A DNA stretch of 25,576 bases from Bacteroidales bacterium. GTDB lineage: Bacteria > Bacteroidota > Bacteroidia > Bacteroidales > P3. Position 1 is the stretch's first letter, and each line of letters starts with the position of its first letter. The stretch is from positions 1 through 25,576 of the forward strand of contig JAFWOP010000092.1 in the NCBI GenBank assembly GCA_017545365.1, given 5' to 3'. A program made the position numbers and the translations under genes. Shown piece by piece: positions 15,456 to 23,228 of the stretch. A model generated the notes under the pieces. The model ran no database searches. It worked only from the letters and a program-made list of their open reading frames with translations, and had not been told where the DNA came from.

Positions 15456-16307
15456 ATGATGAAGAACACGTGGCATAATCTGGCTTCTACCCTCGGCAGG
15501 AAATATCCGCTGCCTGCGGAGGGACGTGTGGCGAGGGACTGCCTGCTGTACTTCGCCCTCGTATTCCTGATCCTGCTCCTGCTCCAGCCCTTCGGCATTA
15601 GCGTCTATAAGGGGAGCAAGTTTATGGTGGCGTTGCTCTTCGGGGCGATGACGTTCGTGTGCAGCTTTGTCGTCAAGCGGTTCATCGTCGCCCCCTTGCA
15701 GAAGCGTGTGCCGACATGGCGCATCTGGCATCAGCTGACGGCGGTCATCGCGATGGTGCTGATTATCGGGCTCGGCAATTATTTCCTCTATACCGTCCTG
15801 TTCCACACTCCGATAGACGTGGGGGGCTGTCTGGCGGTACTGTCGTGGACGTTTATAATCGGCGTGATCATCACCATCCTCTCTACCATGACGTCCTACC
15901 AGCGCCACATGCATGGGCAGCTGCACGACCTGCTCGACAAGACGACTCACGAGCAGGAGGGCACGACCGTCGTCCTCCACGACAACCGCGTCAGGGGGAA
16001 CGACCTCGGCCTTCTCCTGAACGACTTGCTGTACGTCGAGGCGCAGAAGAACAACGTGGCCGTGTTCTACGTCGAGGGAGGACGTTTGGAGAGGAGGGAG
16101 ATACAGAGCACGCTCTCGGCCGTGCTGGACGAGCTGAGCGACTACCCCAACATCTTCCAATGCCATCGTTCCTTCGTGGTGAACCTGAACAGCATCACCT
16201 CGGCGAAAGGGAACTCCAACGGCTACACGCTGGAGCTGGGAGGGGGGCTTGCGACGGTACAGGTGTCGCGTTCGTTTGTGCCCAAACTGAAGTCTTTTAT
16301 CTCCTGA
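15456..16307 (+). CDS. Membrane-anchored LytTR transcriptional regulator
   Basis: 283 aa. Four predicted transmembrane helices (about 30-49, 56-77, 92-116 and 123-146) precede a cytoplasmic linker and a C-terminal LytTR DNA-binding domain (about 185-283; NDLLYVEAQKNN, IFQCHRSFVVNLN, VQVSRSF). There is no receiver domain, so it is not a classical response regulator; such one-component membrane LytTR proteins are common in Bacteroidota and may sense the membrane or a partner protein. A second in-frame ATG at 15459 is an alternative start. The DUF5683 gene follows in the same direction but has its own promoter. Targets are unknown; the gene's own promoter repeat is one candidate. Confidence 0.87.
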   Translation: MMKNTWHNLASTLGRKYPLPAEGRVARDCLLYFALVFLILLLLQPFGISVYKGSKFMVALLFGAMTFVCSFVVKRFIVAPLQKRVPTWRIWHQLTAVIAMVLIIGLGNYFLYTVLFHTPIDVGGCLAVLSWTFIIGVIITILSTMTSYQRHMHGQLHDLLDKTTHEQEGTTVVLHDNRVRGNDLGLLLNDLLYVEAQKNNVAVFYVEGGRLERREIQSTLSAVLDELSDYPNIFQCHRSFVVNLNSITSAKGNSNGYTLELGGGLATVQVSRSFVPKLKSFIS

Positions 16308-16350
16308 GGAGGAGGGGGCGGTTAGTTTTTCGTCCGCCGACGTTAGCCAT

Positions 16351-16379
16351 CCGTCCCTGGCGTTTGGAGGGACGGTTTT
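16351..16379 (+). terminator. Intrinsic terminator after the LytTR gene
   Basis: CCGTCCCT (16351-16358), 9-base loop GGCGTTTGG, AGGGACGG (16368-16375), then TTTT (16376-16379). The loop contains the -33 TTTG of the next promoter. Confidence 0.75.
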
Positions 16380-16394
16380 CAGGCGTTATCTTTG
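16363..16394 (+). promoter_or_regulatory. Promoter of the DUF5683 gene
   Basis: TTTG (16363-16366), 20 bases, TATCTTTG (16387-16394). The predicted leader is about 40 bases. It overlaps the upstream terminator hairpin. Confidence 0.75.
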
Positions 16395-16439
16395 TGGGCG
16401 AAATCAAAATCATTTACTAACCACTAATAAAAAAATGTC

Positions 16440-17018
16440 ATGAAACGTATTTTCATTACCCTTCTGGTGGCGCTATCGACAGTCGGCCTGTCGAACGCCC
16501 AGACAACACAAAAAGTCAGCTATGGCGATCTCAAAGGTAGTTATAACCCTAAGGAGTATGTCCGTCAGGCGACCGACCCGTACAACGTGGGCTGGTACGG
16601 GGTATCGTCGTTCTTCCTTCCCGGCATAGGGCAGCTGCTGTCGGGCGAGACGTGGCGCGGACTGGCGTTCATGGGCGGAGAGGCGGTATTGCTCTCCATC
16701 GTGAAAAGCGCAGCCGACAACCTAGAGAGCCTTGCCATCACCAACGAAAAGGGGATTCTCACCGGTTTTACCGACGAGGCGGCAGGAAGGAAGAACATGA
16801 TTGTCCTGCTCAGCGCCCTCGGAGCGGACCTAGGGCTTTCCATCTGGTCGTGCATCGATGCAAAGAGGGCGGTCAAGGTGAAGAACATGTATTACCAGGA
16901 GCTTCTGGGCCGCAAGGGCTCGGTGGAGATGAGCTTCACCCCGACGTTTTCCGCCTCGCCCACTCCGTCAGGTCCTCTTTCGCCCACAGCCGGCGTAGCG
17001 ATAGGACTGCGGTTCTGA
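16440..17018 (+). CDS. DUF5683 family exported protein
   Basis: 192 aa with a Sec signal peptide (about 1-20, cleavage at SNAQ). The segment SSFFLPGIGQLLSGETWRG (about 58-76) is the small-residue and Gly-rich motif typical of DUF5683, followed by hydrophobic stretches (about 78-92 and 120-140) that may be membrane-embedded. The C-terminal tail is rich in Ser, Thr and Pro and ends in aromatic Phe (GLRF), which hints at outer-membrane association. Its role is unknown; proteins of this kind sit in the envelope. It has its own promoter and a downstream hairpin terminator, so it is probably monocistronic. Confidence 0.75.
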   Translation: MKRIFITLLVALSTVGLSNAQTTQKVSYGDLKGSYNPKEYVRQATDPYNVGWYGVSSFFLPGIGQLLSGETWRGLAFMGGEAVLLSIVKSAADNLESLAITNEKGILTGFTDEAAGRKNMIVLLSALGADLGLSIWSCIDAKRAVKVKNMYYQELLGRKGSVEMSFTPTFSASPTPSGPLSPTAGVAIGLRF

Positions 17019-17039
17019 CCCGCCGGTAGCCTTCCCCGG

Positions 17040-17057
17040 CCCCTCCGAAAGGAGGGG
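17040..17057. repeat. GC-rich hairpin after the DUF5683 gene
   Basis: CCCCTCC-GAAA-GGAGGGG, a perfect 7-bp stem with a GAAA loop. No T run follows. It resembles the small hairpin inside each arm of the palindromic element in the E2 gene (CCCCTCCC-GTGA-GGGAGGGG). Confidence 0.6.
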
Positions 17058-17094
17058 TGACTTTCAGTCCTTCCCTTCAGAGGAGGATTGTGAA

Positions 17095-17126
17095 GAGGCT
17101 AGGTATCTGCCTTAGCCTCTCCGTTT
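17095..17126 (+). terminator. Probable terminator after the DUF5683 gene
   Basis: GAGGCTAGG (17095-17103), loop TATCTG, CCTTAGCCTC (17110-17119) with one bulged T, followed by TCCGTTTT. Two more small hairpins follow (GTAGCG-TTC-CGCTAC at 17129-17143 and CCTGCTG-GAA-CAGCAGG near 17158-17174). The 17019-17298 gap contains no gene. Confidence 0.55.
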
Positions 17127-17198
17127 TCGTAGCGTTCCGCTACCGTGGTGACGCGGGCCTGCTGGAACAGCAGGGCGGCGTAGGGCTCGGCTCACCCG

Positions 17199-17290
17199 TA
17201 CCTTTAACCCCCTGCGGGGCTTTTAGATAGGGGTCGCCTCGGAAAAATCCAAATAAATTTGGTTTTTCGCTCGGCTCACCCTATCTTTGT
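17199..17290 (+). repeat. 92-bp promoter repeat, copy B
   Basis: Differs from 15361-15452 at one base in 92. It is preceded by GCTCGGCTCACCCG, a repeat of the element's own end, showing the same tandem structure as at 1-141. It lies immediately before the GH20 gene. Confidence 0.95.
17258..17289 (+). promoter_or_regulatory. Promoter of the GH20 gene
   Basis: TTTG (17258-17261), 20 bases, TATCTTTG (17282-17289). The ATG at 17299 gives a predicted leader of only a few bases. Confidence 0.78.
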
Positions 17291-17298
17291 CTGGCGTA

Positions 17299-18891
17299 AT
17301 GAGAAATAGGAAAATGAAGACAGCAAGATTGTCACAAACTGTATTTGACACGACGGCCAGGCGCAGGGGCTTCGGCGCCACGTGGCGGGTGCGACGGCTG
17401 CTGCTTGCGCTTGCCTTCTGGCCGGTGTGCATCCATGCCCAGACCCTGCCGACGAACTTGATACCGATGCCGGTGGAGTATTCGGTACGCTCGGGATGTG
17501 TCGCCCCTGACGAGATGGCCGGCCTGCACGAGAGGGTGCGCATCTCGGAAAAGGCGCTTCGTCGCCGACTGAAGGGCAGGAATCTGGCGGACTGGCAGCT
17601 GAGGTCGGCCTATTGGCTGGAGCTTGGGAGGAGGCGCGTGAGGATTGTGGCGGCTGACGAGGAGGGCGTGTTCTATGCCCGGCAGACGCTCAGGATGATG
17701 GCTTCCGTGGACAGCCTGCTGACCTGCTGCACGATTCTTGACTGGCCGCGCTTCCGCTACAGGGGCGTGATGCTGGACGAGAGCCGCCATTTCCAGGGGA
17801 AGGAGTTTGTGCTGAAGCAGCTGGAGATGATGGCGCGCCTGAAGATGAACCGCTTCCACTTCCATCTGGTGGACAACCCGGGCTGGCGTGTGCAGATTGA
17901 TGCCTTCCCGCGGCTTACCAAGCTGACGGCCTGGCGCCCTCAGGCCTATTTCTGGGACTGGGAAAAGGACGAGACGGGAGGGCCTTTCGTGGACGAGGGT
18001 ACGCCGGGGGTCTACGGCGGATACTATTCCAAGCAGGATATTGCCGACATCCTCGCCTTTGCCCACGAGAGGCACATCGAGGTGATTCCCGAAATAGAGA
18101 TGCCTGGGCATAACTACGAGACGCGTGCGGCTTATCCCGAGCTGGCCTGCAGCCTGCCGAACGGCGGGAAGGACCCCTGGGAACTCTGCCCTGGTAAGGA
18201 GAGCACCTTCGAGTTTCTGGAGAAGGTGCTGCTGGAGGTTTTCGACATGTTCCCTTCGACCTATATCCACATCGGGGGCGACGAGGCCCGCAAGAAAAAC
18301 TGGAGGCTCTGTCCCGACTGCCAGGCGCGCATGAAAGCCGAGGGGCTTGAGGGGGCGGAGGAGCTGCAGAGCTATATGATCAGGCGGATAGAACGCTTTG
18401 CCCATGAGCATGGCAAGCGCATCATCGGCTGGGACGAAATCGTGCAGGGAGGACTAGCGCAGGATGCTACCGTGATGTCGTGGCACGGAACGGAGGCTGG
18501 CCTGCAAGCCATCCGCGAGGGCCACGATGTGATTTTCACGCCCACGCACTACTGTTATCTGGATTATCATCAGGACCCGGCGCAGTTCAGGCCCGTGGGG
18601 CGTTATCTGCCCTTGGAGAAAGTCTATTCGTTCGAACCCATGGCCGAGGGCGTTTCCGAGGCTGATGCGCATCATGTGTTGGGCGTGCAGGGCAACCTGT
18701 GGACGGAGCATGTCCAGGATGCCTGGCATGCCGAAATGATGCTCTATCCCCGCGTGTTCGCTATTGCCGAAACGGGCTGGAGTCCGACTGAAAGGAAGGA
18801 CTGGCCGGACTTCGAGCGAAGGGCGTCGGTCCTGTCGGCTGCCGCCCGCGGATGGGGTTACACGGTGTACCCTCCTGACCCGCAGCCATAA
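17299..18891 (+). CDS. Exported GH20 beta-N-acetylhexosaminidase
   Basis: 530 aa from this start. A signal peptide with an Arg-rich n-region ends near CIHAQ (about residue 48; about 43 if the ATG at 17314 is used, which makes a more normal signal). A GH20b-like N-terminal domain (about 50-150) precedes the GH20 barrel: FRYRGVMLDESRHF, MNRFHFHLVDNPGWR, PEIEMPGHN, and the catalytic Asp328-Glu329 in HIGGDE, used for substrate-assisted cleavage of terminal GlcNAc or GalNAc. GVQGNLWTE is also conserved. Length fits a single-domain GH20. It would release N-acetylhexosamine from host glycans, chitin-like oligomers or wall fragments. The frame is open from a TTG at 17287 inside the promoter, which is rejected as a start. 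Confidence 0.92.
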   Translation: MRNRKMKTARLSQTVFDTTARRRGFGATWRVRRLLLALAFWPVCIHAQTLPTNLIPMPVEYSVRSGCVAPDEMAGLHERVRISEKALRRRLKGRNLADWQLRSAYWLELGRRRVRIVAADEEGVFYARQTLRMMASVDSLLTCCTILDWPRFRYRGVMLDESRHFQGKEFVLKQLEMMARLKMNRFHFHLVDNPGWRVQIDAFPRLTKLTAWRPQAYFWDWEKDETGGPFVDEGTPGVYGGYYSKQDIADILAFAHERHIEVIPEIEMPGHNYETRAAYPELACSLPNGGKDPWELCPGKESTFEFLEKVLLEVFDMFPSTYIHIGGDEARKKNWRLCPDCQARMKAEGLEGAEELQSYMIRRIERFAHEHGKRIIGWDEIVQGGLAQDATVMSWHGTEAGLQAIREGHDVIFTPTHYCYLDYHQDPAQFRPVGRYLPLEKVYSFEPMAEGVSEADAHHVLGVQGNLWTEHVQDAWHAEMMLYPRVFAIAETGWSPTERKDWPDFERRASVLSAAARGWGYTVYPPDPQP

Positions 18892-18929
18892 GCCCCTGGC
18901 ACAAAAAAACAAACAAAAAAACTCGTGTG

Positions 18930-19478
18930 ATGCAGAAGAGACGGATTACGGAAATGGGACGTCTGGACGTGGAGGCGTTCCGCAAGGCGGAGAAGATTCC
19001 GCTGGTGGTGGTGCTGGACAACGTGAGGAGCTTCCACAACGTGGGGGCGGTATTCCGCACAGCAGATGCGTACCGCGTGGAGCGCATCGTGCTCTGCGGC
19101 ATGACGGCCCAGCCGCCTGCGCCGGAGATTCACAAGACGGCCCTGGGGGCCGAGGATGCCGTGGCCTGGACGTACGAGGCGGACACGCTGGAGGCCGTGC
19201 GGAAACTAAAGGACGAGGGATACAGGGTGCTGGCCATCGAGCAGGCGCATGGCAGCACGCCCTTGCAGGAGCTGGACAGTCTTGTCCATAAGGGGGAGAA
19301 GTTTGCCGTCATCCTCGGTCACGAGGTGAAGGGGGTGCAGCAGGAGGTGGTGGACGCGGCTGACGGCTGCCTGGAGCTGCCGCAGTTCGGCACGAAGCAC
19401 TCGCTCAACGTCTCCGTAACCGCCGGTATCGTCATCTGGGAGTTTGCCAAGAGGATGATGGGAGCGGTCAGGGGTTAG
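18930..19478 (+). CDS. SpoU/TrmH-family RNA 2'-O-methyltransferase
   Basis: 182 aa, cytoplasmic. The three SPOUT motifs are present: motif 1 NVGAVFRTADA (Asn37, Arg43), motif 2 VILGHEVKGV, and motif 3 SLNVSVTAGIVIWE, which together form the knotted S-adenosylmethionine site. It lacks the N-terminal substrate-binding domain of RlmB, matching short TrmL/TrmH-like enzymes; the target could be tRNA or rRNA. Motif 2 has GHE where many members have GNE or GSE. A GTG at 18927 directly precedes the ATG; the ATG at 18930 is preferred. It follows GH20 by 38 A-rich bases, so co-transcription is possible, and it converges with the M28 gene 28 bases away. Confidence 0.9.
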   Translation: MQKRRITEMGRLDVEAFRKAEKIPLVVVLDNVRSFHNVGAVFRTADAYRVERIVLCGMTAQPPAPEIHKTALGAEDAVAWTYEADTLEAVRKLKDEGYRVLAIEQAHGSTPLQELDSLVHKGEKFAVILGHEVKGVQQEVVDAADGCLELPQFGTKHSLNVSVTAGIVIWEFAKRMMGAVRG

Positions 19479-19506
19479 GGGTTAGAGGCGATAGCAGGGG
19501 GGTCCC

Positions 19507-20859
19507 TTACTTTTCCATAAAGTCGATGACGAGCTGCATGATGGGCAGGGCGCTATCGAAGCGGATGTGCTCAATGTCATCGAGCGGGGTATGGTAGTAG
19601 GGGAAAGCGTCGCCGCCCTCGTTCTCGAAGAAGATGCAGGGCACGCCGCGGACGGCAAAGGGGTAGTGGTCGCTATTGGCGGCAAGGGCGCCGCGCTCAA
19701 GAGCGCGGAAGTAGCCGCCCTGTTTATTCAACTGCTCGAAACGACGCCAGCCGTCCATGCCTGCCTCGCTGGCCTCGGAGTAGAGCGTGGGGTTGTTGTC
19801 GCCTATCATGTCGATATTGATGAGGTACTTCACGCGCTCGAGCGGCACGAGGGGGTGCTCGGCATAGTAGGTGGAGCCGAAGAGCCCGCAGTCCTCGCCC
19901 GAGACGGAGACGAGGAGGATGTCGAACGGCGGACGATGGCGGACGAAATAGCGGGCAAGCGTCAGCAGGGCGGCCGTGCCCGAGGCGTTATCGTTGGCGC
20001 CGCCGTAAAAGACGTCGGGACCGAAGGTGCCCAGATGGTCGTAGTGGGCGGTCAGGACGTAGCAGCTGTCGTGGCGCGTGCCGTCGATACGGGCGATGAC
20101 GTTCTCCGTAGCGTAGTCCTTATAGAACTGATTATCCACATCGATGGTGACACGCCTGGCATCGGCAGGCAGGGCGTCGGCACGCACCCAGACGTCGGGC
20201 TTCGAAAGGACGATGGCCGACTCGGCCTTATAGTACTTCAGGGGGAGGGGATTATCGACGGGAATAGGGTTGTCAGCTGCGCTCTTGTACGGCTCGTAGG
20301 CGAGCGTGCGTTGCATGGGGTGTTCCCACAGCAGCATCATGCCTGCCCACGCGAGGGTGGAGTCGGCCTTGAGACGGGTGATGTCGGCGCGGAAGTGGCG
20401 GGCCATAAAGTAGTCGCACACCACGAAGGCGCCCTGGTACTCGGGTAGCCGGAGGTCATCGAGGAGCCGGCCGGGCGTGTAGCCAAGCGTGTCGAGGCGG
20501 TAGAGGGGGAAGGTGCCGTGGACAGCGGGCGAGAACTCGCGCAGGGTCCACTCGTAGCCTGGGGCAAGGGCGTGGCCGTCGATGCTGAGCGAGGCCTGGC
20601 CGGCATGGGTGTTGACGTCGAAGGTGAAGGGCTGCAACTCGACGTTATCCACGCCCGCGCGGCGGTACTCGCGCTGGAGGTAGGCCGACGTCAGCCGCAC
20701 GCCATCCCTGGCATAGCCCCTGCCCTGATAGCGCGACGAGCTGAGCTCCGTCACCACACGGCGGTAGTACTTCATGTCGGGTGACGAGGGCGCACAGGAG
20801 AGGAAGAAGTATGAAAAAGAAATGATGAATAAGGAAAAATAAATACTCCTGCTTTTCAT
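19507..20859 (-). CDS. M28-family zinc peptidase lipoprotein
   Basis: 450 aa. A lipoprotein signal peptide ends at Cys22 (FFLSC). After an N-terminal part with a probable inserted PA-like region (about 90-240), the M28 catalytic domain carries the di-zinc ligands in order: His272 and Asp274 (TAHYDHLG), Asp290 (GGANDNASG), Glu322-Asp323 (SGEDCGLFGS), Asp350 (INIDMIG) and His423 (YYHTPLDD). The usual Glu-Glu pair is Glu-Asp here, a conservative change of the second, metal-binding residue. M28 enzymes are aminopeptidases, with glutaminyl cyclases as relatives; the presence of all ligands favours peptidase activity at the cell envelope. The promoter region is shared divergently with the GH43-type gene at 20980; a near-match TATCTTCG lies at 20908-20901 on this strand. 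Confidence 0.9.
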   Translation of the reverse strand: MKSRSIYFSLFIISFSYFFLSCAPSSPDMKYYRRVVTELSSSRYQGRGYARDGVRLTSAYLQREYRRAGVDNVELQPFTFDVNTHAGQASLSIDGHALAPGYEWTLREFSPAVHGTFPLYRLDTLGYTPGRLLDDLRLPEYQGAFVVCDYFMARHFRADITRLKADSTLAWAGMMLLWEHPMQRTLAYEPYKSAADNPIPVDNPLPLKYYKAESAIVLSKPDVWVRADALPADARRVTIDVDNQFYKDYATENVIARIDGTRHDSCYVLTAHYDHLGTFGPDVFYGGANDNASGTAALLTLARYFVRHRPPFDILLVSVSGEDCGLFGSTYYAEHPLVPLERVKYLINIDMIGDNNPTLYSEASEAGMDGWRRFEQLNKQGGYFRALERGALAANSDHYPFAVRGVPCIFFENEGGDAFPYYHTPLDDIEHIRFDSALPIMQLVIDFMEK

Positions 20860-20917
20860 AATTACAGATTGATAAGGTTAACCTCTCTTTTTTTTTGCCG
20901 CGAAGATAGCGGAAAAA

Positions 20918-20949
20918 TTTGGAAATACGAAGAAAAAGGCTTTTCTTTG
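20918..20949 (+). promoter_or_regulatory. Promoter of the GH43-CBM gene
   Basis: TTTG (20918-20921), 20 bases, TTTCTTTG (20942-20949), one base off TAnnTTTG. The leader would be about 26 bases. Confidence 0.6.
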
Positions 20950-20979
20950 CAAAAATATTCACTTTACAATTTTACCCCA

Positions 20980-23058
20980 ATGAAAACCCGTAAGCTGATT
21001 TCCCTTGCTGCCCTGCTGCTGACCGTGCTGGGCACGAACGCCCAGAACCCCTACCTCCCCCTGTGGGAGCATCTGCCCGACGGCGAACCCCGCGTCTTCG
21101 AAGACCCCGACAACCCCGGCAAGCTGCGTGCCTACATCATCGGCTCGCACGACGTCACCTATACCGCCTACTGCGGGCCCGACATCCGCATGTGGTCGGC
21201 ACCCGTCGAAAACCTGACGGAGTGGCGCGACGAGGGTCCCATCTTCACGCATTTTGTTGATGGCCAATGGGACACCATGTATGCCCCCGACCTCGTGGAG
21301 GTCAAGGACAAGACGACGGGGAAGAAAACCTACTGGCTCTATCCCCACAGCCGCGGGTGGCGCCGCGTGGCGACGGTCTGCAAGAGCGACCGCCCCGACG
21401 GACCCTTCACGCCCGTGAACCTGACGCCCGACGGACGTGCCTGCGTCGATGGCTCGTTCATCGACTTCGACCCCAGCGTCTTCGTCGAAAACATCACGAA
21501 CAAGAAGGACAAGGACTACGACAAGGGCTTCCGCGCCTACGTCTTCTACGGCTTCCAGCACTCCACAGCCGTCGAGCTCGACCAGAGCACCATGTACAGC
21601 CAGCGCCCGGGCACGGACCGCATAGACCCTTTCATCCCCGCCAGCAGCGCCGACGGACGCCTGCTCGACAAGGAGGGAAGCGAGTACAAGGCGCTCTACA
21701 AGGGACAGAACCCGCTCGACTTCAATTTCTTTGAGGCCAGCAGCATCCGCCAGGTGGGCAACAAGTACGTGATGGTCTTCAGCGGCTATAGCGGCAAGGA
21801 GTACGGCTTGGGCAACACCAACAGCGCCCTGCGCTATGCCTACGGCGACAGCCCTCTCGGCCCCTGGCGCTCGGGCGGCGTCCTCGTGGACAGCCGCGGC
21901 GTCGTGCCCAACGAGAACGGCACACGACTCACCACCACCAACGCCGCACACAACACCCACGGCTCGCTACAGGAAATCAACGGCCAATGGTACGTCTTCT
22001 ACCACCGTCCGCCGCGCGGCTTCGGCAACGCCCGCCAGCCCATGGTGGCGCCCGTGAAGATCGAGTGGGACAAGAAGTCCGTCGCCAAGGGCGGACAGGT
22101 GCGCATCACGGGCTACGACCCCTTCACAACCAATAACGAGTGGACGGCCAAGGCCAGCGACGGCAACGAATACCGCGGTGCCGAGGTCACCAGCGAAGGT
22201 TTCCAGATCTTCGGTCTGCCCCCTTATGCCTACTACTCGGCAGGCTATGCCTGCTACATGGCCGGCCCGGGCAGCAACGAATGGATGCAGGACAACCACG
22301 ACGTGTGGAAGAACCACATGGACCTCGCCGGCATCAAGAACGGAGGCATCGTCGGCTTCAAGTACTTCGGCTTCGGCGGACTGGCGCAGACCACGAAGGG
22401 CGTGCCCGCCTTCGAGGGTACGCAGAAGGGCAACAACACCCAGCTCAACCTCTTCCTCACCCCCGGCGGGCATGGCGCCTTCAAGATTCACGTCATGCTC
22501 GACGGCCCCTACGCCAACAGCACGTGGAACGGACGCGAGATTGCCGTCCTCGATGTGCCGGCGGGTGCGCCGCGCGAGGCCAGAAACTATACGCTGCCTG
22601 TCGAAGCCGTCGATGGTCTCACGGGCAAGCACGCCATCTACCTCGTCGTCGAGGGGCCCGAGATTGAGCAGCCCCAGCAGCCCGAGGGCCGCCCGCAGTT
22701 CGGACGCCGTCAGGGTCCCCAGCGCCCGCAGGGCCTCTTCGACCTCCACGGAATAGGCTTCTCCAAGAACACCCCCCTGGCCGTCGGCCCATACACGGAA
22801 GCCCCTGACGTCACCATTACCGTCGATGGCAAGCGCCTCGCCATCCCCGCCACGCCCCTCTACAGCACCAACGCCAACGGCTATACCGACTGCGCCCACT
22901 ACCAGCTCTACGCCCCCCTGTCTGGCAGCTCCAAAATTCAGGCCACGTCTTCTACGGCCCTTCCCGCCGTGCGGTTCGAGGTCAGCCCCATCGCCGCAGG
23001 CCGCGCCACCGTCAAGGCCACCTGGAAAGGCAAGACAAAGACGTATCTGATCAATTAA
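20980..23058 (+). CDS. Exported GH43-type glycosidase with a CBM6-like domain
   Basis: 692 aa with a Sec signal peptide (1-22, ending TNAQ). A five-bladed beta-propeller of GH43 type covers about 25-370: candidate base Asp42 (RVFEDPDN), pKa-modulating Asp164 (IDFDPSVF) and acid Glu252 (FFEASSIRQ). The C-terminal half contains a CBM6-like jelly roll (about 465-565), recognisable by GIVGFKYFGFGG and the ending TGKHAIYLVVEGPE. A Gln/Pro/Arg-rich linker (about 566-590) precedes a final region of unknown type. GH43 members act on arabinan, xylan or galactan side chains; which one is not decidable. The open frame begins at 20869, but that extension overlaps the promoter, so 20980 is chosen. The next gene is 47 bases downstream. 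Confidence 0.85.
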   Translation: MKTRKLISLAALLLTVLGTNAQNPYLPLWEHLPDGEPRVFEDPDNPGKLRAYIIGSHDVTYTAYCGPDIRMWSAPVENLTEWRDEGPIFTHFVDGQWDTMYAPDLVEVKDKTTGKKTYWLYPHSRGWRRVATVCKSDRPDGPFTPVNLTPDGRACVDGSFIDFDPSVFVENITNKKDKDYDKGFRAYVFYGFQHSTAVELDQSTMYSQRPGTDRIDPFIPASSADGRLLDKEGSEYKALYKGQNPLDFNFFEASSIRQVGNKYVMVFSGYSGKEYGLGNTNSALRYAYGDSPLGPWRSGGVLVDSRGVVPNENGTRLTTTNAAHNTHGSLQEINGQWYVFYHRPPRGFGNARQPMVAPVKIEWDKKSVAKGGQVRITGYDPFTTNNEWTAKASDGNEYRGAEVTSEGFQIFGLPPYAYYSAGYACYMAGPGSNEWMQDNHDVWKNHMDLAGIKNGGIVGFKYFGFGGLAQTTKGVPAFEGTQKGNNTQLNLFLTPGGHGAFKIHVMLDGPYANSTWNGREIAVLDVPAGAPREARNYTLPVEAVDGLTGKHAIYLVVEGPEIEQPQQPEGRPQFGRRQGPQRPQGLFDLHGIGFSKNTPLAVGPYTEAPDVTITVDGKRLAIPATPLYSTNANGYTDCAHYQLYAPLSGSSKIQATSSTALPAVRFEVSPIAAGRATVKATWKGKTKTYLIN

Positions 23059-23084
23059 GCCCATGGTCTATAGTCTATAATCGA

Positions 23085-23228
23085 ATGAAAAATGAAAAAT
23101 GAAAAATGAAAAATAAAATGTTTACGTCCTCAGCCCACACCCCTCAGCCCTCAGCCTTCAGCCCTCGGCCTTCAGCCTTCGGCAGAGCTATTTATTCTTC
23201 ACTCTTCATTTTTCATTCTTCATTCTTC
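23085..23228 (+). repeat. Heptamer tracts over the start and signal peptide of the GH43-YiiX gene
   Basis: Three heptamer arrays: ATGAAAA x4 (23085-23112), (C,C/T,TC,A/G,GC) units x6 (23142-23183; CCTCAGC, CCTCAGC, CTTCAGC, CCTCGGC, CTTCAGC, CTTCGGC), and ATTCTTC-type x5 (23194-23228). The first and third are approximately complementary. The start codon is the fourth ATGAAAA; the second and third arrays are inside the coding frame. Confidence 0.9.

Noticed and set aside
20869..20979. N-terminal extension of the GH43-CBM frame
   Set aside because: It spans the promoter and has no family similarity; the signal peptide begins at 20980.
23085..23228. Heptamer repeats as a CRISPR array
   Set aside because: Units are 7 bp with no spacers and overlap a coding start; no cas genes are present.
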